A stretch of DNA of 64,000 nt, from NCBI RefSeq assembly GCF_000497045.1, contig NW_015961948.1, forward strand, positions 868,001-932,000, in the 5' to 3' direction. Position 1 is the first letter of the stretch. Each line of letters begins with the position of its first letter. The notes beneath the pieces are model-generated. The model was given only the letters and a program-made list of their open reading frames with translations. It made no database searches and was not told the origin of the DNA. Source of the stretch: Kalmanozyma brasiliensis GHG001 (lineage: Eukaryota; Basidiomycota; Ustilaginomycetes; Ustilaginales). The translations under genes and the position numbers were made by a program. This document shows, one piece after another, positions 47,914 to 57,700 of this stretch.

Positions 47914-49875
47914 CGTGATGGTGGGATTTGAGGGGGAAGATGCAAGAGAGATGGAGCAAGAGAGGGATGTTGCCTTGGCTACTCTCGAAAATGACCTTTC
48001 CAAACGTGGAAGCGCGGGCGATCCGAGAAGCGGCGGATCAGAAACGAGGAGGTGTGCAAGTCCGGATGGTGGCTGAATACGCGGACAGAGATCAGCTAAG
48101 CGTGCGGCGGGTGAGGTGGTCGAAGGGACGGATGAGGGTGATCAGATGAATGGATGGAAGGAGGAAGGAAAGAGACCGTGAGAGATGTCCTCGGAATGTC
48201 CGTAGCGGCGGGTTGAGAACGTCTCTACCTTGCCAAGCTGAAGGCTTTGTCTGGGCAGCAGCGGCAGCACCGAACGCTATCAACAGCGAAAATTCAGTTG
48301 GCTGAGGCTCACGGCTCCATTTGACAGTCCGCCAAAAGTCCAAAAAAATAGGAAAAAATTGATCTCGTTTGGATTTCCATTGGACAAGCAGGGCTTCCTC
48401 GACAGCTTTGCTTCACGTGTGCCGTAAGCGCGGAGAAGCCAGGCTTGCCTTACCAACGAGGAGCTCGAATTCTGATCTGAGTCGGCTAGCCTGTGCGTGC
48501 CGGCGAGTTGCTTGTGCAAGATGCAGCGTCGCAGCGCAGCACTGCGCTGCGATGCGTGAAGTTGAGCAAGTCGAGGTCAACGCACGCTTGCTCTTGCGGA
48601 GCTTAGCTTCCGATGCAGCTCGAATTGGCTTTGCTGGGACAATGACCAGTTGCGAATGACGACGCCGGATGCCAAGCTCCATATCAACGCTAAGTCTTCA
48701 ATCTAGTAGTGTCTCTGCCGCTGCGTTGTGTGCGGTCAAAGCTTGAGCTTCAGCAAGACGGCGAACACAACGAATGAGTGAGGGGACCTCGAGATCAACG
48801 ACCAAAGACAAAAAAGATAGCCGGTGCTTCAGGTAAGCAGCCAGGGCGGCAGGTCTGTCTGTGCGTGTCCGTACCGCGAATGAAACGAGGAAGAAATTTA
48901 AACTTGTGATTGCACGGGTGACTGAGAGGGATCGACAAGGCTTTCAAGGTGCAGACGCGCTGTCGCTGCAGAGAAACGCGTCGATCCGGGCCAGCTGCTG
49001 GAATGACGCCGCCACGCGTGAACGAAATCTTTCGTAAATTTATTTCTCCGTCGCGGCTCGCGCCGAGCTTCTTTCGAGCAGCACCTTTGCCAAAATCAGA
49101 CCACTTCTTCGCTTTCCAAACGAAAAGCTTTCGGCACATTTGCCGGGGAAATTCCGAGACCTAACAAGTGGCCAAAAATTCAGCCGCTTCTTGCTGCGCA
49201 GCGACGCCTCGCCTCGCCCCATGGTTGACGACCAAGATGGCAGATGCAAAGTGTGGCCAGTCAATCCCATCACGCGTTGAGCCTAGCCTCGTTATCGATA
49301 TCGCTTTGGTCTGATGCCTTCAATCACCTGTGAGGCAGCAGGATGAGCCTTGACATGTCCGCACGTTCTAATTATGTGATCCCTACGGGTGATCAGACGA
49401 CTGCTGCGCAGCAGCTCGACCTGCGCTGACCGTTGACTGTCTTGGCGCTGTTAGCCTGGTGAGGGTTTGATCCGTGTGACGAGTAGAGAGGTGAGTGTAT
49501 GGCGTGAAAACATAGAGAAAGTGATTGACTGCGCCGCGCAAGCTCTTTCCAAACGGCAACGCGTGACCCCTTCCGAGCTCATAAGGCATCGCAGGGGTTC
49601 CGAGAATGTGGCCGGGGCGTGGGAACGGCGTGGCGAGACTCCTGCCTCTTGCGTCCCCGAGAGTAGTCCGGTTTCAGTCAAAATACGAGACGGAATGAGG
49701 TTCGCGTCGACCGCCGCGCTTCATCTGCACGCGTAGCGATGCTGCGCAGCAGCCACCTTTTTCGAGATGCTGTAAAAGGGAGGCCCGAGCTCGTAGAACG
49801 CTTTCAAGCCCTACTACCACCCTTCTCGCACCAATTTCGCCTATTGCCTGCCGACCAGCAACTACCGAAGCAAGA
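47914..49875. other. Divergent intergenic region, ERG5 / beta-helix-like orphan
   Basis: Nearly 2 kb with no supported gene. A perfect 11-bp inverted repeat with a 2-base centre lies at 48529-48552. Short A-runs (about 48334-48359) are present. No sterol-response element could be identified with confidence. Confidence 0.55.
48529..48552. repeat. 11-bp perfect inverted repeat, 2-base centre
   Basis: TCGCAGCGCAG at 48529-48539 and its exact reverse complement at 48542-48552 are separated by two bases. It lies about 0.6 kb upstream of ERG5 and 1.3 kb upstream of the gene at 49876. It could be a dimeric factor site, a hairpin or chance. Confidence 0.8.
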
Positions 49876-51204
49876 ATGGACGTGCCGGCGAGAACCCAGT
49901 ACACTGAAGCCGAGCGTGAGGCCATCAAGAGGCTCAAGTTCGAGCTTGCTCGTTCAGAGGTTGCCACTTATACGCTCAAGAAGATGAGGACGGAGCAAGC
50001 CAATCAAGCGCCACGAAAAGTCATCATCGGCTCAACGATAACTTTTACCAGCGAGTTCGGTAGCCTCGCTCACCGTCAAAACGTCACGATCACTGCTGGC
50101 ACAGATGTCATTCTTCAACGTCTGGGCCCTTCGTCGTTGCAGGACTATCGACGCATGGTGCAAGAGGCCGTCGAAGGTGCCGATCTTCTTGATGATGTAT
50201 ACGACAAAGCATGCGGAAGCCCAAGGAACAGGCTCGGTGTTACGCCATCAGCTAAGCCTGAGGATCAGGAATACGTCTTCGGGGCTCTCTACTTTGAGGG
50301 GGGACCCGATGATTACGACAACATCTATCTTTCGCATCAAACGACTCAGAAGTACTGGGCACGGGACGATCAGCAGAATGAGGATGGCCGCTGGGCCGTG
50401 ACAGACTTGATGGCATGGTTCAACTCCTATTTCGAGCGCTTTGTGCTTCCTCTTCTGGTCGAAGAAGGGAGCGGCTTGTGCGCTCGATTCCGAGCTCAAC
50501 TGCAAGAGCGGAGTGACACTCACTTTCCGTGGGTCGCGGAAGAGGTGCCTGGTCTCAAACATCTCTGCTTGCCTCAGTACTCCAACTTGAAGCCGAAAAA
50601 GGGCTTCTCTTCCTCGCCGGACTCGACCAAGGAGGAGGCATCCCCTTTCATCATGATCAACTTCGGCCAGCACGCCTTTCTGGAACTCGCAGAGTACAAT
50701 TGCAGTCTCGAGCTCCAGCCACTCGACATCGTCTTGTACGATCCGGACAAAGTCACAGCGCAGGCCGTCAAGCACAGTCAGAGAGTCGACCCCAGCCTGC
50801 CCGAGCGGTGGTCGGTGACCTGCTATTTTCAGAAGCTGTTCCAAGAGCGCCAGCTGACCGACGACGGCCCTTGTGAGTTCTACGCAAAATCGAAAGCAAG
50901 AAGGGATCAAAAGACCCTCGCGAGGGACGCAGAAATCAGGGCACAAGAGGCTGAAGAGCAGCAAAGTTGGGGGAGCGCGATCGAGCGGGAGTCCAGCGGA
51001 GCTACGACCGGTGCCGAAGACAGCGACCGAGACGACGCCTATACAGGCGTGATCCAACCGGAGACGAGCAGATCGGTGAAGCTGGAACACCCTGCCGAGG
51101 CGAGCACCAGAGCCGTTCCTCTCGAAGAAGCTCCCTCATCGACAGGCGAAGGCGAAGGCGGAAGGGACAGACGAAAGAGGCCGCGACTGTCGTACGTCGA
51201 ATGA
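49876..51204 (+). CDS. Orphan protein, possible degenerate double-stranded beta-helix
   Basis: I do not recognise a named family (442 residues). The N-terminal 130 residues are mixed and helical. The segment ASPFIMINFGQHAFLELAEY, followed by SLELQPLDIVLYDPDK, AVKHSQRV and ERWSVTCYF (about 255-330), has the strand order of 2-oxoglutarate/Fe(II) oxygenases: a PxDIV turn, then His and, 11 residues on, Arg before an aromatic-ending strand. The usual HxD metal pair is not evident (HAF where it might be expected), so catalysis is doubtful. The last 110 residues are charged and disordered, with a basic RDRRKRPR near the end. The ATG at 49876 is the first in frame. Confidence 0.65.
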   Translation: MDVPARTQYTEAEREAIKRLKFELARSEVATYTLKKMRTEQANQAPRKVIIGSTITFTSEFGSLAHRQNVTITAGTDVILQRLGPSSLQDYRRMVQEAVEGADLLDDVYDKACGSPRNRLGVTPSAKPEDQEYVFGALYFEGGPDDYDNIYLSHQTTQKYWARDDQQNEDGRWAVTDLMAWFNSYFERFVLPLLVEEGSGLCARFRAQLQERSDTHFPWVAEEVPGLKHLCLPQYSNLKPKKGFSSSPDSTKEEASPFIMINFGQHAFLELAEYNCSLELQPLDIVLYDPDKVTAQAVKHSQRVDPSLPERWSVTCYFQKLFQERQLTDDGPCEFYAKSKARRDQKTLARDAEIRAQEAEEQQSWGSAIERESSGATTGAEDSDRDDAYTGVIQPETSRSVKLEHPAEASTRAVPLEEAPSSTGEGEGGRDRRKRPRLSYVE

Positions 51205-51291
51205 TGTCCTTCTCAACATCATCAAAAAAAAGGCATCCTCAACACAGATGTAAGACTGATCGGTCGAAAGCATCGGTTCCAGTCGTTCCCA

Positions 51292-53022
51292 TCACTGCGA
51301 CTTGAAAGTCTTCTCCAGCCCCCCGTTCCTTGCCCTCAACCCGTGCTTCTGCACCTCGACCCTGTATCTAGTCCACGACGACAAAAACCAAACTAGCAAT
51401 CCTGCGTGCACGCCAACTAGCACCAGACCTGATGCCCAGACCCTGGCGAACACTTGTTTGGCGCCGAACTCCAACTGATACGCCTGTGAAAGCCACAGCG
51501 CTTGTGCGCCCACCCACGCTGCGAGCGCGACGCCCGTCTCGACTCTGCCCACCTTGAGACTGGGCCATACGAGCGGGAGCAGCCAGAGGAACCACAAAAA
51601 GTACTGACTCGTGCAGACCTTGTTGAAGGCGACGAAGGCGATTGTCTGTGCGGTCATTGCTGCCACCACATCGCGCTTGCCGAGGTGGTACCCGAGCAGT
51701 CCCACCACAAGAAGCTGAGGAAGGAAGCTGAGCAGCGGCGATGCGAGGATGCGCGCTTCGAGTGTCGACGCGGACGCCGGGGCGGTGAAGAGCGAAAGAT
51801 ACGTGCCGAGGAAGTACGGGCTAAAGTTGTGGCGATGATCCGCGCGGTGGAGGTGGTAGAGGAAGGTGTGCTCGAGGAACGGCGAGCCCCAGATGAGCCA
51901 GGCAACCAGGTTGGCCGCCATAAAGGCGTAGAATGCCACAAAGCCGAACTGCAAGCCTGCTGCATGCTTCGTCCAGAGCGGGAGGGTCTTGCGTCGCTCA
52001 GGAGAGTAGGCTTGGACCGTGGAGCGGTGCAGGTGGGCCAGGACGGGAATGCCGTAGATGACAGGGAAGAGCTTGAGATGCGTGGCGAGGCCGAGCAGCA
52101 CCGGCGCCATGTACGCGTCGAGCGACCAGTCGAGCACGTGGAATGCGCTCTCGGGTGGGACGGCTTCGTAGGTCGGAACTTCCTTGACAGCTTGCTCTGC
52201 TGCGACGGGTGGTTTGAGCTTGGAGTCGTCATCGCCGTTGGCTGACGCTTGCGCGGAGTAGGCTGGCAAATACTTGGCACGCAGACCGAGCGGCGCCTCT
52301 GGGTTGGCTTTGAGGAAAAAGTAAAGGAAGGAGAGGACGAAGAGGCCGACGAGTGCCTCTGACGAGCCGCGAGTCGAGATCTGAGCGACCATTGGGTTGA
52401 GAATCCACAGCAATCCAGGGAGGTGGACATACGCTCCAGCGTAAGATCCTTGCGGGCGTCGTCCGTCCAGGATCAACCACATGAGGACAGCGCAGAGCAG
52501 ATCCGACGCGGCAAAGACGTACTTGCCAAAGTTGGTCCATCCGAACAGATGAATCGGTGACAAGACGGCTGCCAGGAAGGGTGTATAACGATATGTGGGC
52601 CTCGCGTATGGATCTCCGACGGTAGCCATCAGATTGAAAGCCGGTCTAGCGAGCTGGTAGCATCGCTTGGCCCAGAAGTACATGCTATCCGACTCGTCGG
52701 GTTTCAAGCCATCCGCCGGCTTGTGACTGTTGGGGTCGTTCTTGAGCAAGAATCGCGCCGCAGCGGGGAGGATGCCTCTGGCGCAGTGAACGTCGTTGCG
52801 GTCCAAAAGGTCGGCGTCCGACTCGTAGTCAGAGCGTCCGACCGTCCGTGACAGTGGACAGGCGTCGACAACATGCTTGGCAGCATCGCTAAAGACGAAG
52901 TAGTCGACATCGGTGTATGGCAAGGCGTGTGTTGCGTCCTGATGTTGACCCCAGAGGAGCAGACCTGCACGTAGGAGAAGACCAGCAAAGATGTAGGTCA
53001 AGGACCAGAGAGAGGCCTTCAT
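51292..53022 (-). CDS. GPI14: GPI mannosyltransferase I (Gpi14/PIG-M)
   Basis: A 576-residue multi-spanning GT-C mannosyltransferase that transfers the first mannose (alpha-1,4) to the GPI precursor on the luminal ER side. The luminal DxD-like motif lies in YTDVDYFVFSDAAKHV at residues 36-51. YRYTPFLAAVLSPIHLFG, FGKYVFAASDLLCAVLMWLI, STRGSSEALVGLFVLSFLYF and SQYFLWFLWLLPL are family segments. A hydrophilic insertion of about 60 residues (SANGDDDSKLKPPVAAEQAV and on, about 240-300) separates two membrane segments and is unusual. It is convergent with the orphan (87 bp between stops). Confidence 0.94.
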   Translation of the reverse strand: MKASLWSLTYIFAGLLLRAGLLLWGQHQDATHALPYTDVDYFVFSDAAKHVVDACPLSRTVGRSDYESDADLLDRNDVHCARGILPAAARFLLKNDPNSHKPADGLKPDESDSMYFWAKRCYQLARPAFNLMATVGDPYARPTYRYTPFLAAVLSPIHLFGWTNFGKYVFAASDLLCAVLMWLILDGRRPQGSYAGAYVHLPGLLWILNPMVAQISTRGSSEALVGLFVLSFLYFFLKANPEAPLGLRAKYLPAYSAQASANGDDDSKLKPPVAAEQAVKEVPTYEAVPPESAFHVLDWSLDAYMAPVLLGLATHLKLFPVIYGIPVLAHLHRSTVQAYSPERRKTLPLWTKHAAGLQFGFVAFYAFMAANLVAWLIWGSPFLEHTFLYHLHRADHRHNFSPYFLGTYLSLFTAPASASTLEARILASPLLSFLPQLLVVGLLGYHLGKRDVVAAMTAQTIAFVAFNKVCTSQYFLWFLWLLPLVWPSLKVGRVETGVALAAWVGAQALWLSQAYQLEFGAKQVFARVWASGLVLVGVHAGLLVWFLSSWTRYRVEVQKHGLRARNGGLEKTFKSQ

Positions 53023-53561
53023 GGCGCCGAAGAAGTCGTGCGACTGTCCTAGCGAAGAGCGTATTTGAAGTGAGGGTGACGATGATGGTGACGGAGAGCG
53101 ACGTGGCGTTTGACTCGAATGCGAAGGTTGAGACCAACACTCTACAGCTGTCTTTGCCCAGGAAGAACGTGAATAGAGCTCGGCTTGTGCTGCATCCGGC
53201 GAGCAACAGCGCTGCCCAAAGCCCTCTCACACGCCGCATTTCAGACGCGTCCCTCTCAGATGCGGGGTAAATTGAGAGTGAGGTCGGTTCAAGTCAAGGC
53301 CTAACACAGTCGAATATATCGATTTGAGCTGCCAAGATACGCTCCGGCCAAGCGCACGTCTTTGCAGCCATTTCGCACCAAGTTGCCGTTGCGGCCTCCA
53401 CAAAGGTGACTGAGGTCTGAATCATCCCCCTCTCCTCAGAAGATGCTGCTGCGCATTCTTTCGACTTCCATCTCTGCGATCAATGCTATCGGCGTATCTG
53501 ACTCCCGACCATCATCGTCTACTGGCTGTCACTTTCAAAGCAGTCTAGCAGATAGACATTG
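53023..53561. other. Divergent intergenic region, GPI14 / SelO
   Basis: 539 bp with both promoters. No gene, repeat or RNA seen. Confidence 0.6.
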
Positions 53562-56111
53562 ATGTCTGTGGCCAACCGACTCGCCGTCATTCGCTCTCGA
53601 TCAGCATCGACTCGTTCCTTTCCTCCCACAGCTGCAGCAGCGCGCACCGCAGCTCTCAGCAACCACTTGTCCTCGCACAGCCTTCACACGACAGCTTCGA
53701 TCTCCAACATGAGCGTCAAGAAGTTTGACATCCTCAGCCTGCCGCTCGTCCCGGCTTCCGAGCGGCTCACAGTCAACCTCCTGCCGGACCCAGTGACACC
53801 AGCACCACGATCCATCGTTTCCGTCCCCGACTCGCAGCCCTCGCTGGTGCGAAGGTCTCGTCCCGTAGGTCAGGGCTCTCACTTCAGCTACCTGTCCACA
53901 CTCCCACTGTCCTTTCCGTATGACTTTCCTCCCGAGGAAGAAGGTGAACAGTCGCTAGGCGACAAGCACCAGAAGGAGGCGGAGCAGGACGACGCAGACG
54001 ATGCACATCTCACGGAGGGACAGAGGAAGCAAAAGGTCGAACGAGCCCACAAAAGGAGGATGCAGGAGGTGGAGCACATGTTGCAGCGATACGAGGTACA
54101 GCCAACGGAGGTGGGCGGCGCGAGCGGTTCCGAGGCATCTACCGGCCTCACAGGTTTCGTCCCGCCTCGTCGTCGACACCAGCATTTCGCTTCGGCTCGA
54201 CTTCTCGGAGTGTCACCGGCAGCTCTTCGCGACTGTCTTCCTCATCTCGATGTCGGCGACATCTTGGAATGGATTCAGAGCAACAACAAGAAGGCTGGTC
54301 CCAGCTCATACAGCTCCGGTCCCATCGCCGACGCAGGCTCATCGGACGCCTCTTCACCACAGGCTGCTGCTCGCAAGACGCTGAGCGACTTTGTCTCTGG
54401 CCGTCTCATTGGAGCTCGTATCGGCGCCAAGCCCGACGAGCTCGAGAAGGACGATCGAGCCGGCTACGGCACCAAGTATATGCGGTACCGCGAGAAGGTG
54501 ATCAAAGGCGAGCAGGCTGAAGAGCCTGCCGCCGAGCGCATCCTGCGACGTCTCAATGAGCTTGAAGAGAAGCGCGCCTCGCCGGACACCACCGACTACG
54601 CTCCCTGGTCTCTCTGCTATGCCGGCCACCAATTCGGTGTCTGGGCTGGCCAGCTCGGCGATGGTCGTGCATTCACTTTGATGGAGACCAAGAACCCCGG
54701 AACCAGCGAACGATGGGAGATCCAGCTCAAGGGCGCGGGTCGAACACCCTACTCGCGCTTCGCCGACGGTCTCGCCACCCTTACCAGCAGCGTCCGCGAG
54801 TACCTCTGCAGCGAAGCCATGGGGGCCCTTGGCATCCCCACCAGCCGCGCGCTCGCCGTCGTCGCCCTGCCCGAACTCCACGTCGTCCGTGAGCGTCTCA
54901 ACATGGCCGCCATCACCACGCGTCTCTGTCCCTCATGGCTGCGCATCGGCTCGTTTCAGATCCACAGCTCGCGCGGCGAGTGGGAGTCGGTCCGCATCCT
55001 CGGCGAGTACGTCTCCCACGACCTGTTCGGCTTTACCGACGTCATCAAAGGCGGCGCTGTCGGCGACGAGGCCACACGACCAGCATGGGTGAGGCGGATG
55101 GTGGAAGAGGTGGCAATGCGCAACGCACGCACCATCGGGCTGTGGCAAGTCTACGGCTTCATGCACGGCGTGATGAACACGGACAACATCGCGCTCACCG
55201 GCCACACGATCGATTACGGACCGTACGCGTTTATGGATCTGTACGACGAGGGGCAGATTTGCAACCATTCGGACGGCGAGGGTCGGTATGCGTATCGGTT
55301 GCAGCCGACGATGGGCGTGTTTGCGATCCGGGAGCTGCTGAATGCCGTCGAGCCGCTGGTCGGGTTTGAGATCGAGAACGGCCGTGCTCCGGCGCCGGGC
55401 GAACTGCTGGCAGCGAGCGACGAACAGATGGACGAGTGGCGCGAGCTGTGCTCCGACGAATTTGCCGAGAAGCTCGAGCACACTTTCACCAACACGCTGC
55501 TCGAGCAGTGGAAGGAGGCGTACCGGGCTCGACTTGGGCTGAAGACGGTCGAGGCGGATGATAAGAGCGCCATCATCGATCCGCTCTCCGCTGCACTGTC
55601 GGATCTGGACTTTTCGACGACGCTGCGTCGACTCTGCCAGTTCCCTGCGCTGCTCAAAGCGCGCGGTGCAACGGTCGACGACGAGACCAAGCTCAAGGAC
55701 ATCGTCAACGACTTCCTCGCCGGCAGCGACACCCTCGAGCCGTGGTACGACGTCTCGGTCCTTCCCGAGTACATTCGCTCGCAGAAAGAAACCCAAACGC
55801 GCAGCTGGCTGCTCACCTACGCCCGTCGTCTCCTCCAAGAAGGCCGCGACGGAGACGCCGTCACTGCCGAGATGAAGGCCAAGAATCCGCGCTTCGTGCT
55901 GCGCAACTGGGTGACCAACGAAGTCGCCTCGCGGGTGGAGAAGGACAACGACACAGATGTGCTCGCCAAAGTGCTCGAGATGGCCACGTCGCCGTTCGAA
56001 GACTGGGGTATCCCTCGCGAGGGGAAGACGGCGGACGAGGTGGAGGAGGAGAAGAGGCTGTGTTCGCTCGGCAGGCCGCTCACGGGCAACCTGCCTTCGT
56101 GTTCTTCCTGA
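53562..56111 (+). CDS. FMP40: SelO/Fmp40 pseudokinase-fold protein AMPylase
   Basis: An 849-residue member of the SelO family (UPF0061), which transfers AMP to Ser/Thr/Tyr residues and in yeast (Fmp40) acts in mitochondria under oxidative stress. The N-terminus is Arg/Ser/Ala-rich and lacks acidic residues for about 50 residues, a likely mitochondrial presequence. The core starts with YAGHQFGVWAGQLGDGRA (about 350), then LKGAGRTPYSRFADG, SSVREYLCSEAMGALGIPTS and HGVMNTDNIALTG, TIDYGPYAF (metal-binding region, about 535-555). It ends in SCSS, with Cys847 where vertebrate SelO has selenocysteine. An insertion of about 150 residues (about 125-275) lengthens it well beyond the usual 600-670. ATG 53562 is used. 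Confidence 0.95.
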   Translation: MSVANRLAVIRSRSASTRSFPPTAAAARTAALSNHLSSHSLHTTASISNMSVKKFDILSLPLVPASERLTVNLLPDPVTPAPRSIVSVPDSQPSLVRRSRPVGQGSHFSYLSTLPLSFPYDFPPEEEGEQSLGDKHQKEAEQDDADDAHLTEGQRKQKVERAHKRRMQEVEHMLQRYEVQPTEVGGASGSEASTGLTGFVPPRRRHQHFASARLLGVSPAALRDCLPHLDVGDILEWIQSNNKKAGPSSYSSGPIADAGSSDASSPQAAARKTLSDFVSGRLIGARIGAKPDELEKDDRAGYGTKYMRYREKVIKGEQAEEPAAERILRRLNELEEKRASPDTTDYAPWSLCYAGHQFGVWAGQLGDGRAFTLMETKNPGTSERWEIQLKGAGRTPYSRFADGLATLTSSVREYLCSEAMGALGIPTSRALAVVALPELHVVRERLNMAAITTRLCPSWLRIGSFQIHSSRGEWESVRILGEYVSHDLFGFTDVIKGGAVGDEATRPAWVRRMVEEVAMRNARTIGLWQVYGFMHGVMNTDNIALTGHTIDYGPYAFMDLYDEGQICNHSDGEGRYAYRLQPTMGVFAIRELLNAVEPLVGFEIENGRAPAPGELLAASDEQMDEWRELCSDEFAEKLEHTFTNTLLEQWKEAYRARLGLKTVEADDKSAIIDPLSAALSDLDFSTTLRRLCQFPALLKARGATVDDETKLKDIVNDFLAGSDTLEPWYDVSVLPEYIRSQKETQTRSWLLTYARRLLQEGRDGDAVTAEMKAKNPRFVLRNWVTNEVASRVEKDNDTDVLAKVLEMATSPFEDWGIPREGKTADEVEEEKRLCSLGRPLTGNLPSCSS

Positions 56112-56128
56112 TCGGCCGTTTGTGGAAT

Positions 56129-57382
56129 TCATGTCATTGGTCCTTGTTGCAGGAGACGTTTGCACTGTTGAATCGTGTCGAGTATGATTGTGTCGAGCCA
56201 GTGTGCGTCGTCCCTCTGTTCGAAGTCCTGCACCAGCGGTAGGAGCCGCTCTTTCACCCACGCGCCGTCTGGCCTCAAGGCCTGAGCTGTCGCAGGGTGC
56301 TTCAAGTTGTGCAAGACCATCTCCCAAAAGCCTTTCCACGCCCATCCGGCATCTTTGACCGCCACATCCTGTACCAACCCATAGAACTCCTTCTTCCACT
56401 CCTCTTTTCCCTTCCTGGAGCTTTGCTGTAGCATGTCTCTCACGTCGCACAGTGCCTCCTCTGCATGATCTAGCTCCACCACAATGGCCCTGTACATCGA
56501 GGGGAGATTGACGCTGTTGCACCAGTTGCGATTGATGCTGGCGCAGTCTGTATCGTTGTGTACCTGGTGGTACCAATTGGACGGTACGAAGATTGTCTCC
56601 CCTTGAGCTTGGGTGATGGTCTGCATACTTCCCAACGCGAGCTCTAGCTGTGGAAACTCTTTTCGGTTCTTGTCCTTGACGAGGGTGTGGAGCGCTTCGA
56701 GGGAGGGTATGAGCTCGGACGTCTCGACGCGCGTGAACCTTCGCAAGCACGCTATCGCTCGCGGTGGGAACAAATACCACGTCTTGCAACCAACCACATT
56801 GGTGCTCCACGAATAGGACGTGTACACATCTCGATGAAGTAGGGTGGACGACCCACGCGTTCCGGCGTACACGAATCGAAAGTCGTCCTTTTCCCCATAG
56901 ATGTTGTTCATCCAATCGTCGGCGAAGATGTCCGGCACGGTATATGGCTCGACTTCGGAGTGAAGCTGCTTGATCAGGTGCCAGTCTTTGATGTAGATCG
57001 ACTTGACGGCGTTGTCCTGTTTGAGGGAGAGGATGAGGTCGATGGCGTGGGCGATGGTCATGTCGCTCCTGTCCTCAGAGACCTCTCCGTTGGCGTTGAC
57101 GCGTGTTATGACCACCGGCGAGACGTGCGTTCCGTAGTGCTGCTTCAGCGCTTGCCAGTCCACTCCGGGTTCTGATACTGAGCTTGAAGGTGCCGCCTCC
57201 CACGTCTTTGATCGTATCACGGGCCAGTGCGCAACCAGCCCAGCCGGCAACACGCACGGTCGATTCGGCAACAGACACCGCCGATGGAACTCGTCGTACG
57301 TAGGCATCGTGGTGAATCGGATCACCGTCTCGTCGTCCTTAACGTCTGAGCGTGCATCGTGACCTAAGACAGCCTCCGCCAT
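56129..57382 (-). CDS. JMJD4: JmjC oxygenase of JMJD4 type
   Basis: A 417-residue 2-oxoglutarate/Fe(II) oxygenase. The iron ligands are His183 and Asp185 in LLHRDVYTSYSWSTNVVGCK and probably His272 in FVPSNWYHQVHN. The SYSWSxNxxGxKxWYLFPP context and the NRNWCN segment point to JMJD4, which in humans hydroxylates a lysine of release factor eRF1 and promotes termination; that target is not proved here. The N-terminal PCVLPAGLVAHWPVIRSKTW block is the usual JmjC entry. The C-terminus is helical, with WAWKGFWEMVLHNLKHP. Its stop lies only 17 bp from the SelO stop, tail to tail. Confidence 0.92.
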   Translation of the reverse strand: MAEAVLGHDARSDVKDDETVIRFTTMPTYDEFHRRCLLPNRPCVLPAGLVAHWPVIRSKTWEAAPSSSVSEPGVDWQALKQHYGTHVSPVVITRVNANGEVSEDRSDMTIAHAIDLILSLKQDNAVKSIYIKDWHLIKQLHSEVEPYTVPDIFADDWMNNIYGEKDDFRFVYAGTRGSSTLLHRDVYTSYSWSTNVVGCKTWYLFPPRAIACLRRFTRVETSELIPSLEALHTLVKDKNRKEFPQLELALGSMQTITQAQGETIFVPSNWYHQVHNDTDCASINRNWCNSVNLPSMYRAIVVELDHAEEALCDVRDMLQQSSRKGKEEWKKEFYGLVQDVAVKDAGWAWKGFWEMVLHNLKHPATAQALRPDGAWVKERLLPLVQDFEQRDDAHWLDTIILDTIQQCKRLLQQGPMT

Positions 57383-57700
57383 TGCACAGCCGTTGCGGCT
57401 CCGCTCGCTTAAGACAAAAGGATAGAGAGGTGCGAAAGAAGGATGGTGGCCTCCACAGAGCGAAGCGTTCTTCTCAACTTTTGCAAAGCGGTGCGGAACT
57501 CGGCGTGTTGGACCCTGAACCTTGGCGAGAACAACACTTTTTATTCATGGTCGATCCGGCTAGTGAATGGTCTATCACATCCATTGGTCGGCGACTTTAG
57601 TCGCTGAACCGTCAAGGGACCGCTGAGGCGTTGTAATATTACACCGTGGCCATCTGATTAGAGCAAAGTTGACTGATACACCGTCGAAAAAGTCGTGGAT
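57383..57700. other. Intergenic region between JMJD4-like gene and ULP1
   Basis: 318 bp on the upstream side of the JMJD4-like gene and the downstream side of ULP1 (both minus strand). No gene seen. Confidence 0.6.
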
